Positions 41,078-49,847 of a stretch of DNA of 64,000 nucleotides are shown here, piece after piece. Numbering within the stretch: position 1 is the first letter of the stretch; each line of letters starts with the position of its first letter. The DNA is taken from the NCBI RefSeq assembly GCF_017916295.1, contig NZ_JAFMSS010000011.1, positions 1-64,000 of the forward strand. The letters are read 5' to 3'. The stretch comes from Rubellimicrobium arenae (lineage in GTDB: Bacteria; Pseudomonadota; Alphaproteobacteria; Rhodobacterales; Rhodobacteraceae). Below the pieces are notes generated by a model. It was not told the DNA's origin, did no database searches, and was given only the letters and a program-made list of their open reading frames with translations. The position numbers and the translations under genes are program-made.

Positions 41078-41976
41078 GCGCGCGCGACTGGCTCCTGGAC
41101 GAAAGCCCCACCTCGCGCTGGCAGGCCGGCGCCGGGCGCGCCTATGCGGCTGCGCGGCTCCTGCTCCGGAACCCGCTGGCCGTGGTGGGCGGGGGCATCA
41201 TCCTGCTCCTTGTGCTGACCGCCGCCCTTGCGCCGCTGATCGCGCCCGAAAGCCCCCTGGGCCAGAACCTCTCGAACCGCCTGCTGCCGCCCTCGTCCGC
41301 ACATTGGATGGGCACGGACGAACTCGGCCGGGACATCTTCAGCCGGGTCGTCTTCGGTGCGCGGATCACCCTCATGATCGTTGTCCTGGTGGCCGTCATC
41401 TCGGCCCCGCTGGGCATGATCGTGGGCGCAGTCTCGGGATATTTCGGCGGATGGACGGATCGGGTCCTGATGGGGCTGACCGACATCTTCCTGTCCATGC
41501 CCAAGCTCATCCTGGCGCTCGCGTTCGCTGCCGCGCTGGGGCCGGGGATCGAGAATGCGGTCATCGCCATCGCCATCACCACCTGGCCCGCCTACGCCCG
41601 GATCAGCCGGGCCGAGACCATGACCTGGCGCAACTCCGAATTCGTGGCCGCGACGCGCCTGCTCGGGGCATCGCACGCACGGATCATCGGACGGCACATT
41701 CTCCCGCTCTGCGCGTCCTCGACGATCATCCGCGTCACGCTGGACATGGCCGGGATCATCCTGACCGCGGCCGGACTGGGCTTCCTGGGGCTCGGCGCCC
41801 AGCCGCCGCTGCCGGAATGGGGCGCGATGATCTCGCGCGGGCGGACCTTCATCCTCGACCAGTGGTGGGTCGCCACCATGCCGGGCCTCGCCATCATCCT
41901 CGTCAGCCTGGGGTTCTGCTTCCTCGGCGATGGCCTTCGCGATGCGCTCGACCCGAAGGGGCAGGCCAAGTCATGA
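41074..41976 (+). CDS. ABC transporter permease, DppC/OppC type
   Basis: 300 aa. N-terminal OppC_N helix (LAVVGGGIILLLVLTAALAP), the family motif HWMGTDELGRDIFSRVVFGA, then five helices with the EAA loop EFVAATRLLGASHARIIGRH. Forms the channel with the preceding permease. Start and stop overlap both neighbours by 4 bases, so the four-gene operon is tightly coupled. Confidence 0.94.
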   Translation: MSARDWLLDESPTSRWQAGAGRAYAAARLLLRNPLAVVGGGIILLLVLTAALAPLIAPESPLGQNLSNRLLPPSSAHWMGTDELGRDIFSRVVFGARITLMIVVLVAVISAPLGMIVGAVSGYFGGWTDRVLMGLTDIFLSMPKLILALAFAAALGPGIENAVIAIAITTWPAYARISRAETMTWRNSEFVAATRLLGASHARIIGRHILPLCASSTIIRVTLDMAGIILTAAGLGFLGLGAQPPLPEWGAMISRGRTFILDQWWVATMPGLAIILVSLGFCFLGDGLRDALDPKGQAKS

Positions 41977-42812
41977 CCGCGCCGCTCCTGTCGGTCCGCG
42001 ACCTTCGGGTCAGCTTTCCTCGGCGCGACGGCGGCCGGATCAATGTCGTCGACGGCCTGTCGTTTGACCTTGGCCGCGAACGGCTGGGGATCGTGGGCGA
42101 AAGCGGCTCGGGCAAGTCCATGACCGGGCGCGCCATCCTGCGACTTGTCAGGCCCCCGGGCCGGGTCGAGGCCAGCCGCCTCGCCTTCGAAGGGGAGGAC
42201 CTGACGACGCTGTCCGAGCGGCGGATGCGCGCGCTGCGGGGCGCGCGGATCTCCATGGTCATGCAGGACCCGCGGTACTCGCTGAATCCGGTGATGACCG
42301 TGGGCCGCCAGATCGCCGAGGCTCTTCGGGTGCATACGCCCCTCGGCCGGGCGGCGACCCGCGCGCGGGTGCTCCAGATGCTGCAGGACGTGCGGATCAA
42401 CGATCCGGAGCGGGTGGCCGCGATGTACCCGCACGAGGTCTCGGGCGGCATGGGCCAGCGGATCATGATTGCCATGATGCTGATCCCGCGCCCGAGCCTC
42501 CTGATCGCCGACGAGCCGACCAGCGCCCTGGACGTGAGCGTGCAGGCGCAGGTCCTTGGTCTGATGGACAGCCTCGTGCGGGGGAACGGGATGGGGCTCA
42601 TCCTCATCAGCCACGACCTCGACCTCGTGGCGCGCTACTGCGACCGCATCCTCGTGATGAACGCCGGGCGCGTCGTGGAAACCTGCGAGGCCCGCCGCCT
42701 GGGCGAAGCCACGCATCCGTACACACGCGGCCTGCTCGCCGCGGTGCCCCGGATGCGGGAAACGCGGGCAGAGCTTCCGACGCTGGACCGCCGCGCCTGG
42801 GAGGGAACATGA
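41973..42812 (+). CDS. ABC transporter ATP-binding protein, DppD/OppD type
   Basis: 279 aa, a little shorter than usual (about 320), so the C-terminal oligopeptide-transporter extension is brief. Walker A GESGSGKS at 42-49, Q-loop MVMQDPRYSLNPV, signature VSGGMGQRI (second G-G intact), Walker B LLIADEPTSALDVSVQ, H-loop LISHDLD. One of two ATPases that power the permease pair. Confidence 0.93.
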   Translation: MTAPLLSVRDLRVSFPRRDGGRINVVDGLSFDLGRERLGIVGESGSGKSMTGRAILRLVRPPGRVEASRLAFEGEDLTTLSERRMRALRGARISMVMQDPRYSLNPVMTVGRQIAEALRVHTPLGRAATRARVLQMLQDVRINDPERVAAMYPHEVSGGMGQRIMIAMMLIPRPSLLIADEPTSALDVSVQAQVLGLMDSLVRGNGMGLILISHDLDLVARYCDRILVMNAGRVVETCEARRLGEATHPYTRGLLAAVPRMRETRAELPTLDRRAWEGT

Positions 42813-43567
42813 CCGCCATTGCCCTGCGCGGCCTGAACATCGCCTATGCGGGCACTCCGGTCGTCCGGGATGTCACCTTGGACGTCGCCGAAGGCGAGAG
42901 CTTTGCCCTTGTCGGCGAGAGCGGGTCGGGCAAGTCCACCGTCCTCAAGGCCATCACGGGTCTCGCGCCCGAATGGACCGGATCGATCGAGGTGCTGGGT
43001 CGGCCCGCCGCGCATCACCCGGACCGCAAGTTGGCCCGGGTGGTCCAGATGGTGTTCCAGGACCCCTACGGCTCGCTCCACCCGCGCAAGACGGTCGACG
43101 CCGTCCTGACCGAGGCGCTGGCGATCCACGGGATCGGCGACCGCGACGCGCGGGTCGAGGCGGTGCTGCGGGATGTCGGGCTCGATCGTCGGTTCCGCTT
43201 CCGGTACCCGCACCAGCTCTCGGGCGGGCAGAGGCAGCGGGTCGCCATCGCCCGAGCGCTGGTGCTGGAGCCCCGGATCCTGCTGCTCGATGAGCCGACG
43301 AGCGCGCTGGACGTGAGCGTGCAGGCCGAGATCCTGAACCTGCTCAAGCGGCTCCGGGCCGAGCATCGGCTGACCTATCTCCTGGTCACGCACAACCTGC
43401 CGGTCGTCAGTTTCATGTGCGACAGGGTTGCGATCATGAACCGGGGCCGCGTGGTCGAGATCGCCCCGGCCGCCGCTCTTCACGATGGCGAGTTCCAGGA
43501 CTCTTACTCCCGGCAACTCTATGCCGCGAGCGGGGGAAACTCTCCCATGGAGTCGGCTGGCCGATGA
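42809..43567 (+). CDS. ABC transporter ATP-binding protein, DppF/OppF type
   Basis: 252 aa. Walker A GESGSGKS at 36-43, Q-loop MVFQDPYGSLHPRKTV, signature LSGGQRQRVAIA, Walker B ILLLDEPTSALDVSVQ, H-loop LVTHNLPV. Overlaps the preceding ATPase gene by 4 bases and closes the operon. Confidence 0.93.
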   Translation: MTAIALRGLNIAYAGTPVVRDVTLDVAEGESFALVGESGSGKSTVLKAITGLAPEWTGSIEVLGRPAAHHPDRKLARVVQMVFQDPYGSLHPRKTVDAVLTEALAIHGIGDRDARVEAVLRDVGLDRRFRFRYPHQLSGGQRQRVAIARALVLEPRILLLDEPTSALDVSVQAEILNLLKRLRAEHRLTYLLVTHNLPVVSFMCDRVAIMNRGRVVEIAPAAALHDGEFQDSYSRQLYAASGGNSPMESAGR

Positions 43568-43928
43568 CCGAACCCGGTCTGGGTCGCGGTGGCCCATGAA
43601 CCACTGGCGCCGGGGCGGATCTGGCGGCGGACCGGACCAGGAGGCGGGGCCGCACCGCTTCCCGGGCGACGAAGGGCGGGAGATCCGATCACGCTCCGCT
43701 GCGTTACGGCTCGGATCAGGTGACACCTCCGAACATCGAGCTAACCTTCAGGCATGATTGCCAAGTCCTGCCGGTCCGGCCCCTTGACTCAGTTGCTTCC
43801 CAGAGGCGTTGAACGACCGGCCCCTGAACGGCGTTACGCGTTGGCAACCGAAACGCGTCGAGCAGGCCGACGCTCGCTGGTCAGGATTGGGGAAACGGGT
43901 GTCCGGTTGGAAGGGGACGGCGGCGCAC
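43568..43928. other. gene-free stretch
   Basis: About 360 bases between the ABC operon and hybrid kinase 3. The kinase frame is open back to 43809, and an ATG there could add 40 residues, but that translation looks non-coding. No clear terminator was found for the ABC operon. Confidence 0.45.
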
Positions 43929-46751
43929 ATGAATGAGATCGTTCATCGGCCGCTGGGCGATGTCACGCCTGCTTCGGACGGCAGTGACATGGCGCGCCGC
44001 ATCCGGCAGCACGACTGGGCCACGACGCCGCTTGGCCCACAGGACGGCTGGCCACTGTCCCTGGTCACGCTTGTCGGCGTCATCACGGGATCGAACCAGC
44101 CGATGTTCGTGGCCTGGGGCGCGGATCGCACGCTGATCTACAATGACGCCTATGCCGGCATCTTGGCGCAAAAGCACCCGGCCGCCCTGGGACAGCCGCT
44201 CCTGGAGGTGTGGGACGAGATCCGGGACGATCTCCTGCCCATCGTGGAGCGTGTTTGCGACGGCCATGCCGTCCAGATGGATGACATCGACTTCATCATC
44301 GAACGGAACGGCTACAAGGAGGAGGCGCACTTCGCATTTTCTTATACGCCCGTGCGCGACGGGGCGGGCGGCATCGGCGGCTTCTTCTGCGTCTGCCAGG
44401 AGATCACCAGTCAGGTCCTTGCCGAACGTCGACTGCGCCAGAGCGAGACAAGGCTGCAAGGCATTCTCGACGGCATGGGCGAGGCCTTTGGACTCCTGGA
44501 CCGGGATTTCTGCATCCTGACCTTCAACCAGGCGGCCCTGCAGATCGAATCGCGTCCGCTGAACGAGATCCTTGGGCGGTCTCACTGGGAGGTGTATCCC
44601 GGCTCGGAGAACAGCGAGATCGGACGTCTGCTCCGTCGGGCGATGTCCATGCGTGAGCCGATCGCCTTGGAGCACCGCTACAGTTGGCAGGACGGCACCG
44701 CGCGGTGGCTCGAGACGCGGGCCTATCCGGTGCCCGAGGGGCTGGCGGTGTTCTGGCGCGATGTCACCCGTCGGAAGAACGACGAGGCCGAACGTCACAT
44801 GACCGAGAACGCCCTTCGCGAAAGCGAGGCCCGCTTCCGGCTCATGGCGGACGCCGTGCCGCAGATCGTCTGGATCACCGACCCCGAAGGCCGCACCGAG
44901 TTCTTCAACAAGCAATGGTCGGACTACACCGGCGCGGTCTATGAGCCGACGACCGCCGCCGACATCGCGGCAAGCTTCGTCCACCCGGACGACGCCGTGG
45001 CCACGCTGGACGCCTTCAACGAGGCGCGCGCGACCGGCGGCACCTTCCAAGTCGAGCATCGGATCCGCTCGAAGGCGGGCGACTACCGCTGGTTCCTTGT
45101 GCGCGGCGTGCCCTACCGCGATCCCCGGACCGGCCAGATTGCGCGCTGGTTCGGTGCCTCGGTCGACATCCACGATCGGCGGCAGGCCGAGGCGGAACTG
45201 CGCGCGAGCGAGGAGCGCCTGCGCGAGTTGAACGAATCCCTGGAGGCCCAGGTCGCCGAGCGTACGGCCGAACGCGACCGGATGTGGGAAACCTCGCCCG
45301 ACCTGATGCTGGTGATCGATTTCGAGGGCGTGTTCCGACGGGTCAACCCGGCTTGGACGATGGTTCTGGGGTATGCCCCCGAGGAGTTGATAGGCCACCA
45401 TGTCAACGAGTTCGTCGTGCCGGACGATCACGACGAGACGGTCGAGGCCTATGAGTTCGCGGCCCAAGGAGGGTCGCCACGCCTCATCAATCGGTATCGC
45501 CACAAGGACGGGTCCCTGCGTTGGGTTTCCTGGACGGCGGCGCCCGCCGGGGATCTGACCTATGCGACGGGCCGCGACATCACCTCCGAGAAGGACCGGC
45601 AGACCGAACTGGACTCCGCGCAGGAGCAGCTTCGCCAGAGCCAGAAGATGGAGGCCATGGGCCAGCTGACCGGAGGGGTGGCGCACGACTTCAACAACCT
45701 GCTGACCCCGATCATCGCCAGCCTCGACATGCTCCAGCGCCGCGGAGTGGGAGGCGAGCGCGAACGGCGGCTCATGGACGGAGCCTTGCAATCGGCCGAG
45801 CGGGCCAAGGTCCTCGTGCAGCGCCTTCTGGCCTTCGCGCGACGCCAGCCGCTGCAACCGGGCCCGGTGGACGTGAAGCGCCTCGTGACCGACATGGCCG
45901 GGTTGATCGCCAGCACGTCGGGGCCTCGGGTCGAAGTGCGCGTGGACCTTCCGGACGACATGCCGCCAGCCCTGGCCGATGCCAACCAGCTCGAGATGGC
46001 GCTCCTCAACCTCGCCGTGAACGCCCGCGACGCCATGCCAGACGGAGGCCTGCTGTCCATCTCGGCCGCCCGCGACTCCGTCCGCGAGCCGCGCCATCCG
46101 GCAAAGCTTCGTCTTGGACACTACGTCCGCCTTTCGGTCCGGGACACCGGCACGGGCATGGACCAGGCCACGCTTGCCCGTGCGGTGGAGCCGTTCTTCT
46201 CGACCAAGGGCATCGGACGCGGCACCGGCCTGGGGCTGTCGATGGTGCATGGGTTGGCGTCGCAACTGGGAGGCGGGCTCACGATCTCCAGCCGTCCTGG
46301 GGCGGGCACGACGGTCGACCTTTGGTTGCCCATCAGCGCGGGGGCCATCTTCGAGGAGGGCCGCAGTCACCGTCCGGCGTCGGTCGCGCAGGCGGTCGGC
46401 ACCGTGCTCCTGGTGGATGACGAGGACATCGTGCGGATGAGCACGGCCGACATGCTGACCGACCTTGGCTACGAGATCACCGAAGCGCGTTCGGCCGAAG
46501 AGGCCATGCGCCTGGTGGAGGAGGGGTTCCGGCCCGACCTCGTCGTGACCGATCACCTGATGCCTGGCCTGAGCGGCGTGGACCTGGCCCGTAGTTTCCG
46601 CGCCCGCCTGCCGGGCCTGCCGGTGCTGATCGTGTCGGGCTACGCCGAGATGGACGGGGTCGCGCCCGGCATTGCCCGTCTCAGCAAGCCGTTCCGCGCT
46701 TCGGAACTTGCCAAGAGCCTTGCCGATCTGAGGTCGTCCAGCCCGGCCTGA
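43929..46751 (+). CDS. multi-PAS hybrid histidine kinase with receiver (hybrid kinase 3)
   Basis: 940 aa from ATG 43929; an ATG at 43809 is possible. No membrane segment. It starts with the DWATTPLGPQDGWPLSL motif and PAS-like domain common in soluble bacterial photoreceptor-like kinases. Three more PAS domains follow, a short coiled coil (ELNESLEAQVAERTAERDRM), HisKA with His in GGVAHDFNNLLTP, HATPase (LNLAVNARDAMP, DTGTGMD, GRGTGLGLSMVHG) and a receiver (VLLVDDEDIVRMST, Asp in VVTDHLMPGLSG, Lys in RLSKPF). It stands alone, without a regulator beside it. This VAHDFNN class differs from the VAHELNN cores of hybrid kinases 1 and 2. Confidence 0.92.
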   Translation: MNEIVHRPLGDVTPASDGSDMARRIRQHDWATTPLGPQDGWPLSLVTLVGVITGSNQPMFVAWGADRTLIYNDAYAGILAQKHPAALGQPLLEVWDEIRDDLLPIVERVCDGHAVQMDDIDFIIERNGYKEEAHFAFSYTPVRDGAGGIGGFFCVCQEITSQVLAERRLRQSETRLQGILDGMGEAFGLLDRDFCILTFNQAALQIESRPLNEILGRSHWEVYPGSENSEIGRLLRRAMSMREPIALEHRYSWQDGTARWLETRAYPVPEGLAVFWRDVTRRKNDEAERHMTENALRESEARFRLMADAVPQIVWITDPEGRTEFFNKQWSDYTGAVYEPTTAADIAASFVHPDDAVATLDAFNEARATGGTFQVEHRIRSKAGDYRWFLVRGVPYRDPRTGQIARWFGASVDIHDRRQAEAELRASEERLRELNESLEAQVAERTAERDRMWETSPDLMLVIDFEGVFRRVNPAWTMVLGYAPEELIGHHVNEFVVPDDHDETVEAYEFAAQGGSPRLINRYRHKDGSLRWVSWTAAPAGDLTYATGRDITSEKDRQTELDSAQEQLRQSQKMEAMGQLTGGVAHDFNNLLTPIIASLDMLQRRGVGGERERRLMDGALQSAERAKVLVQRLLAFARRQPLQPGPVDVKRLVTDMAGLIASTSGPRVEVRVDLPDDMPPALADANQLEMALLNLAVNARDAMPDGGLLSISAARDSVREPRHPAKLRLGHYVRLSVRDTGTGMDQATLARAVEPFFSTKGIGRGTGLGLSMVHGLASQLGGGLTISSRPGAGTTVDLWLPISAGAIFEEGRSHRPASVAQAVGTVLLVDDEDIVRMSTADMLTDLGYEITEARSAEEAMRLVEEGFRPDLVVTDHLMPGLSGVDLARSFRARLPGLPVLIVSGYAEMDGVAPGIARLSKPFRASELAKSLADLRSSSPA

Positions 46752-47173
46752 GGCCGGATGCACACGTTCGCCTTCCTGATCCACTGCGCAGACGGTCGAC
46801 GAGCCGCTGCGGTCTCGCATAGGAATGCCCGGACCGCCGGGGCGACCCAGGAGGCGGGCGCCCGTCCACCATGAAGATGCTGACTGCGGCCTCACCGACG
46901 GGCCTGCAGGACGATCCCCCCAGGCAGGTTCAGTGACGGCCCGCCGGGTTGGCGGCAACGGGGTCAGCGCCTCGGTGGGTCATGCTCCGGTCCCGGCCGG
47001 ACCGAGACGATGCGACGCCCAAGGTAGGTTCACGGCCCGGGTCCAGCCGGAGAAGAAACTCCTACAACCAGCGGCAATTAAACACGACCAATTCTATCGT
47101 GTTTTAGGCGCCCCTGGAGTAGTGTTTCCTCGAACCCCGCAGAACCTGTGCGGACTAAAGCCGAGGCCCCAAC
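46752..47173. other. control region before the second ABC cassette
   Basis: About 420 bases without a supported gene. Its last 100 bases are clearly AT-richer than the surroundings and contain the inverted repeat at 47080-47104, so promoter and operator of the downstream operon most likely lie here. Confidence 0.5.
47080..47104. promoter_or_regulatory. candidate operator: 8-bp inverted repeat
   Basis: Perfect repeat AAACACGA (47080-47087) and TCGTGTTT (47097-47104) around a 9-base AT-rich centre, 70 bases before the start of the binding-protein gene. There is no T-run plus upstream gene end to suit a terminator, so a regulator-binding site is more likely. No regulator gene lies in this cassette. 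Confidence 0.5.
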
Positions 47174-48817
47174 GTGACACGAACCTCCTTGTCCCTGACC
47201 CGCCGAACGCTTCTGGCTTCGCTGGCCGTCATGGCGCTGCCGGCGCGCCGTTCGGTGGCCCTCGAGACCGGCACTCCTGTCCAGGGTGGCACCCTGATCT
47301 ACCTGGAGCAGCAGCCGCATACGCAGCTGTATCCCCCGGCAGGCGGCTTCTATCCCAATTCGGGCGTGCTCAACCAGATCACGGACAAGCTGACCTGGCA
47401 GAACCCGGACACGCTGGAGATCGAGCCCTGGATCGCTGAACGCTGGGAGGTCAGCGACGACCTTCGGCAATACACCTTCCACATCCGACCGGGGGTGACC
47501 TTTTCGGACGGCACGCCGCTGGACGCGAGTGCCGTGGCGCAGAATTTCGACAGCTTCGGCCTAGGCAATCCCGATCGGAACTTCCGTCCTTCGGAGGTCG
47601 TGAACAACTACGACCGTAGCGAGGTGCTTGATCCGCTCACCGTGCGGTTCCACTTCAAGCAGCCCTCGCCGGGATTCCTGCAGGGAACGTCGGTCATCGG
47701 GTCCGGCCTGGTCGCCCCGGCGACGCTGGCGCGCAGCTTCGACGAACTGGGCGATGCGACGCTGGTCGTCGGATCGGGCCCCTTCGTCGCCGCCAGCCAG
47801 ACCACCGGGACCGAACTCATCCTCAGGGTCCGCGAAGACTATGCCTGGGGACCCAAGGAGCTGCCACATCAGGGCCGGGCGCTTCTGGACGAGGTCAGGA
47901 TCCTGATCGTGCTCGAAGATTCGGTGCGCATCGGCGCGCTCCTGTCGGGGCAGGCCGATGTGGTGCGGCAGATCCAGGCCTACGACGAGCCGCAGATCTC
48001 CGCAGCCGGGTTCAACCTCTACGCGCCGCCGACCCGGGGGATCAACAACTCGGTGGTCTTCCGGCCCGACAATCCGCTGGTCGCGGACGTCCGGGTCCGC
48101 CGCGCGCTGCTGCATGGCACCGACACGGCCGAGATCGTGGCGACGCTCTTCTCGGGCAACTATCCACGCGCGACCTCGATCCTGTCGTCTCAGGCGCAGG
48201 GCTACGTGGACCTGAGCGCAAAGCTCGCCCACGACCCCGAACTGGCGGCAAGCCTCCTGGACGAGGCAGGCTGGGCTCTGGGGCCGGACGGCCTGCGGCA
48301 AAAGGATGGGACAGCCCTGGTGCTGACGGCCTATGAGTCACTGCCCCAGCCGCAGAACCGCGCGGCGCTCCAGCTGATCGCGCAGCAATGGGCGCGGCTT
48401 GGCGTGACGCTGAACGTCCTGCCAGGGGATGCCGGCAGCGCCACGGTCGACAACCTCGATCCGGCCAAGACGCCGGTTTCGCCGGCGATGGTAGGCCGGG
48501 CCGATCCGGACGTGATCAAGAGCCAGTACTATCCAGCGAACCGCAACGTCCTTCTCCAGAAGGGTGGGGTGAGCCAGGAGGTCGACAGCTTCGTCGACGA
48601 CCACCTCAACGGCCTTCTCGAGGGGATCGCCTCCGAGATCGACCCCGCGAAGCGTCTCGCGCTCGTGGCCGAGGCGCAGGAGTACGTCGTCGACCAGGCC
48701 TACGCCATTCCGATCTTCGAGGAGCCGCAGGTCTTCGCGAGCGCCCCGCACGTCCATGACGTCGCCTTCGAAGCGGTGGGACGCCCCAGCTTCTATCGCA
48801 CCTGGAAATCCGCCTGA
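47174..48817 (+). CDS. ABC transporter substrate-binding protein, SBP family 5 (KPN_01854-like)
   Basis: 547 aa from GTG 47174. The N-terminus SLTRRTLLASLAVMALPA looks Tat-like (RR) or a Sec signal. Body with SBP_bac_5 motifs: GGTLIYLEQQPHTQLYPPAG, LTWQNPDTLEIEPWIAERWE, FHIRPGVTFSDGTPLDASAV. The gene order after it (two permeases, fused ATPase, luciferase-like enzyme, two CMD/AhpD proteins) matches a conserved cassette whose binding proteins are named KPN_01854 family in TIGRFAMs (from memory). Substrate unknown. Confidence 0.9.
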   Translation: MTRTSLSLTRRTLLASLAVMALPARRSVALETGTPVQGGTLIYLEQQPHTQLYPPAGGFYPNSGVLNQITDKLTWQNPDTLEIEPWIAERWEVSDDLRQYTFHIRPGVTFSDGTPLDASAVAQNFDSFGLGNPDRNFRPSEVVNNYDRSEVLDPLTVRFHFKQPSPGFLQGTSVIGSGLVAPATLARSFDELGDATLVVGSGPFVAASQTTGTELILRVREDYAWGPKELPHQGRALLDEVRILIVLEDSVRIGALLSGQADVVRQIQAYDEPQISAAGFNLYAPPTRGINNSVVFRPDNPLVADVRVRRALLHGTDTAEIVATLFSGNYPRATSILSSQAQGYVDLSAKLAHDPELAASLLDEAGWALGPDGLRQKDGTALVLTAYESLPQPQNRAALQLIAQQWARLGVTLNVLPGDAGSATVDNLDPAKTPVSPAMVGRADPDVIKSQYYPANRNVLLQKGGVSQEVDSFVDDHLNGLLEGIASEIDPAKRLALVAEAQEYVVDQAYAIPIFEEPQVFASAPHVHDVAFEAVGRPSFYRTWKSA

Positions 48818-48833
48818 CGATCATCGGGCGGTC

Positions 48834-48878
48834 GGTGCCCGCTTCGAGGGGTCTCCTCCCTGACTCGAAGCGGGCACC
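48834..48878 (+). terminator. perfect 15-bp hairpin between binding-protein and permease genes
   Basis: Arms GGTGCCCGCTTCGAG (48834-48848) and CTCGAAGCGGGCACC (48864-48878) with a 15-nt pyrimidine-rich loop. It sits 17 bases behind the stop of the binding-protein gene and 24 bases before the next start, with no T-run. Such intra-operon stems usually stabilise the upstream message and reduce read-through, giving more binding protein than permease. Confidence 0.7.
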
Positions 48879-48902
48879 TGGTTCGCCCCGAAGGAGAAGG
48901 CC

Positions 48903-49847
48903 ATGACGACCATCGTACTCCATCGCCTGGGGCAAGCCGTGCTGGTCCTGTGGGCCGCGTTCACGCTGTCCTTCCTGCTCGTGCAGATGATGCCCGGCGA
49001 CGCGGTCCTGATCCGTTTCCTCGACCCCAACATGGGGATGACCCCCGAGGACATCGCCCGCATCCGGGCCTTCTACGGGTCCGACCAGCCCGTCGTTCAG
49101 CAATACGTCTTCACGGCCTGGAGCTTTCTGCGGGGCGATTTCGGCTATTCGGTTCAGTCCGGCGTGCCGGTTTGGGACGAGATCGCGCTGAACCTGCCGC
49201 CGACCCTGACGCTCGCCGGGCTGGCCGTCCTGGTGGCGGGAGCCCTTGCCGTCGTGCTGGCCTGGGCGGCGACGCTGTCGCCGTTCGGGTGGTTGCGCCA
49301 CGCCCTGGGCGCTCTGCCTGCGGTGATGATCTCCCTCCCGGTCTTCTGGATCGGCATCATGCTGGTCCAGGTCGTGTCCTTCCGGCTGGGCTGGGTGTCC
49401 GTGATTGCCCCCGGCCCGTGGGAACGACTGGTCCTGCCAGTCCTGACGCTGGCGCTGCCGATCGCAGCCCCGCTCGCACGCGTGCTGCTGAGCAGCATCG
49501 AACGCATCGAGCGCCAGGCGTTCGTGACCGTGGCGCGTGCCAAGGGCCTGTCGCGCCAGGCGACACTGTGGCGCCACGTCCTGGGCAATGCGGCGCTCCC
49601 CGTGCTGGCGGTTGGCGGCCTGCTCCTGGGCGAGCTGGTCGCCGGGGCGGTGGTGACCGAGACGGTCTTCGGCATGAACGGCCTGGGGCGGCTCGCCGAG
49701 CGGTCGGTGCGAACCCAGGACATCGCGGTCCTGCAGGCGATCGTCGTGATCTCGGCGCTGGGCTTCGTGCTCGTCAATCTCGCGGTCGACCTTGTGTCGA
49801 TCGTTCTGGACCCGCGGATCCGCCGCACACGGGAGGCCCTCGCATGA
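48903..49847 (+). CDS. ABC transporter permease, DppB type
   Basis: 314 aa. ATG 48903 follows AAGGAGAAGG. Six helices; the loop MPGDAVLIRFLDPNMGMTPE with AFYGSDQPVVQQYVFTAWSF is the DppB-type periplasmic segment, and the EAA-like loop is AFVTVARAKGLSRQATLWRH. Overlaps the next gene by 4 bases. Channel subunit of the second cassette. Confidence 0.93.
   Translation: MTTIVLHRLGQAVLVLWAAFTLSFLLVQMMPGDAVLIRFLDPNMGMTPEDIARIRAFYGSDQPVVQQYVFTAWSFLRGDFGYSVQSGVPVWDEIALNLPPTLTLAGLAVLVAGALAVVLAWAATLSPFGWLRHALGALPAVMISLPVFWIGIMLVQVVSFRLGWVSVIAPGPWERLVLPVLTLALPIAAPLARVLLSSIERIERQAFVTVARAKGLSRQATLWRHVLGNAALPVLAVGGLLLGELVAGAVVTETVFGMNGLGRLAERSVRTQDIAVLQAIVVISALGFVLVNLAVDLVSIVLDPRIRRTREALA

Noticed and set aside
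43881..46958. 1025-codon minus-strand open frame opposite hybrid kinase 3
   Set aside because: Shadow frame; the plus strand gives intact PAS, kinase and receiver motifs.
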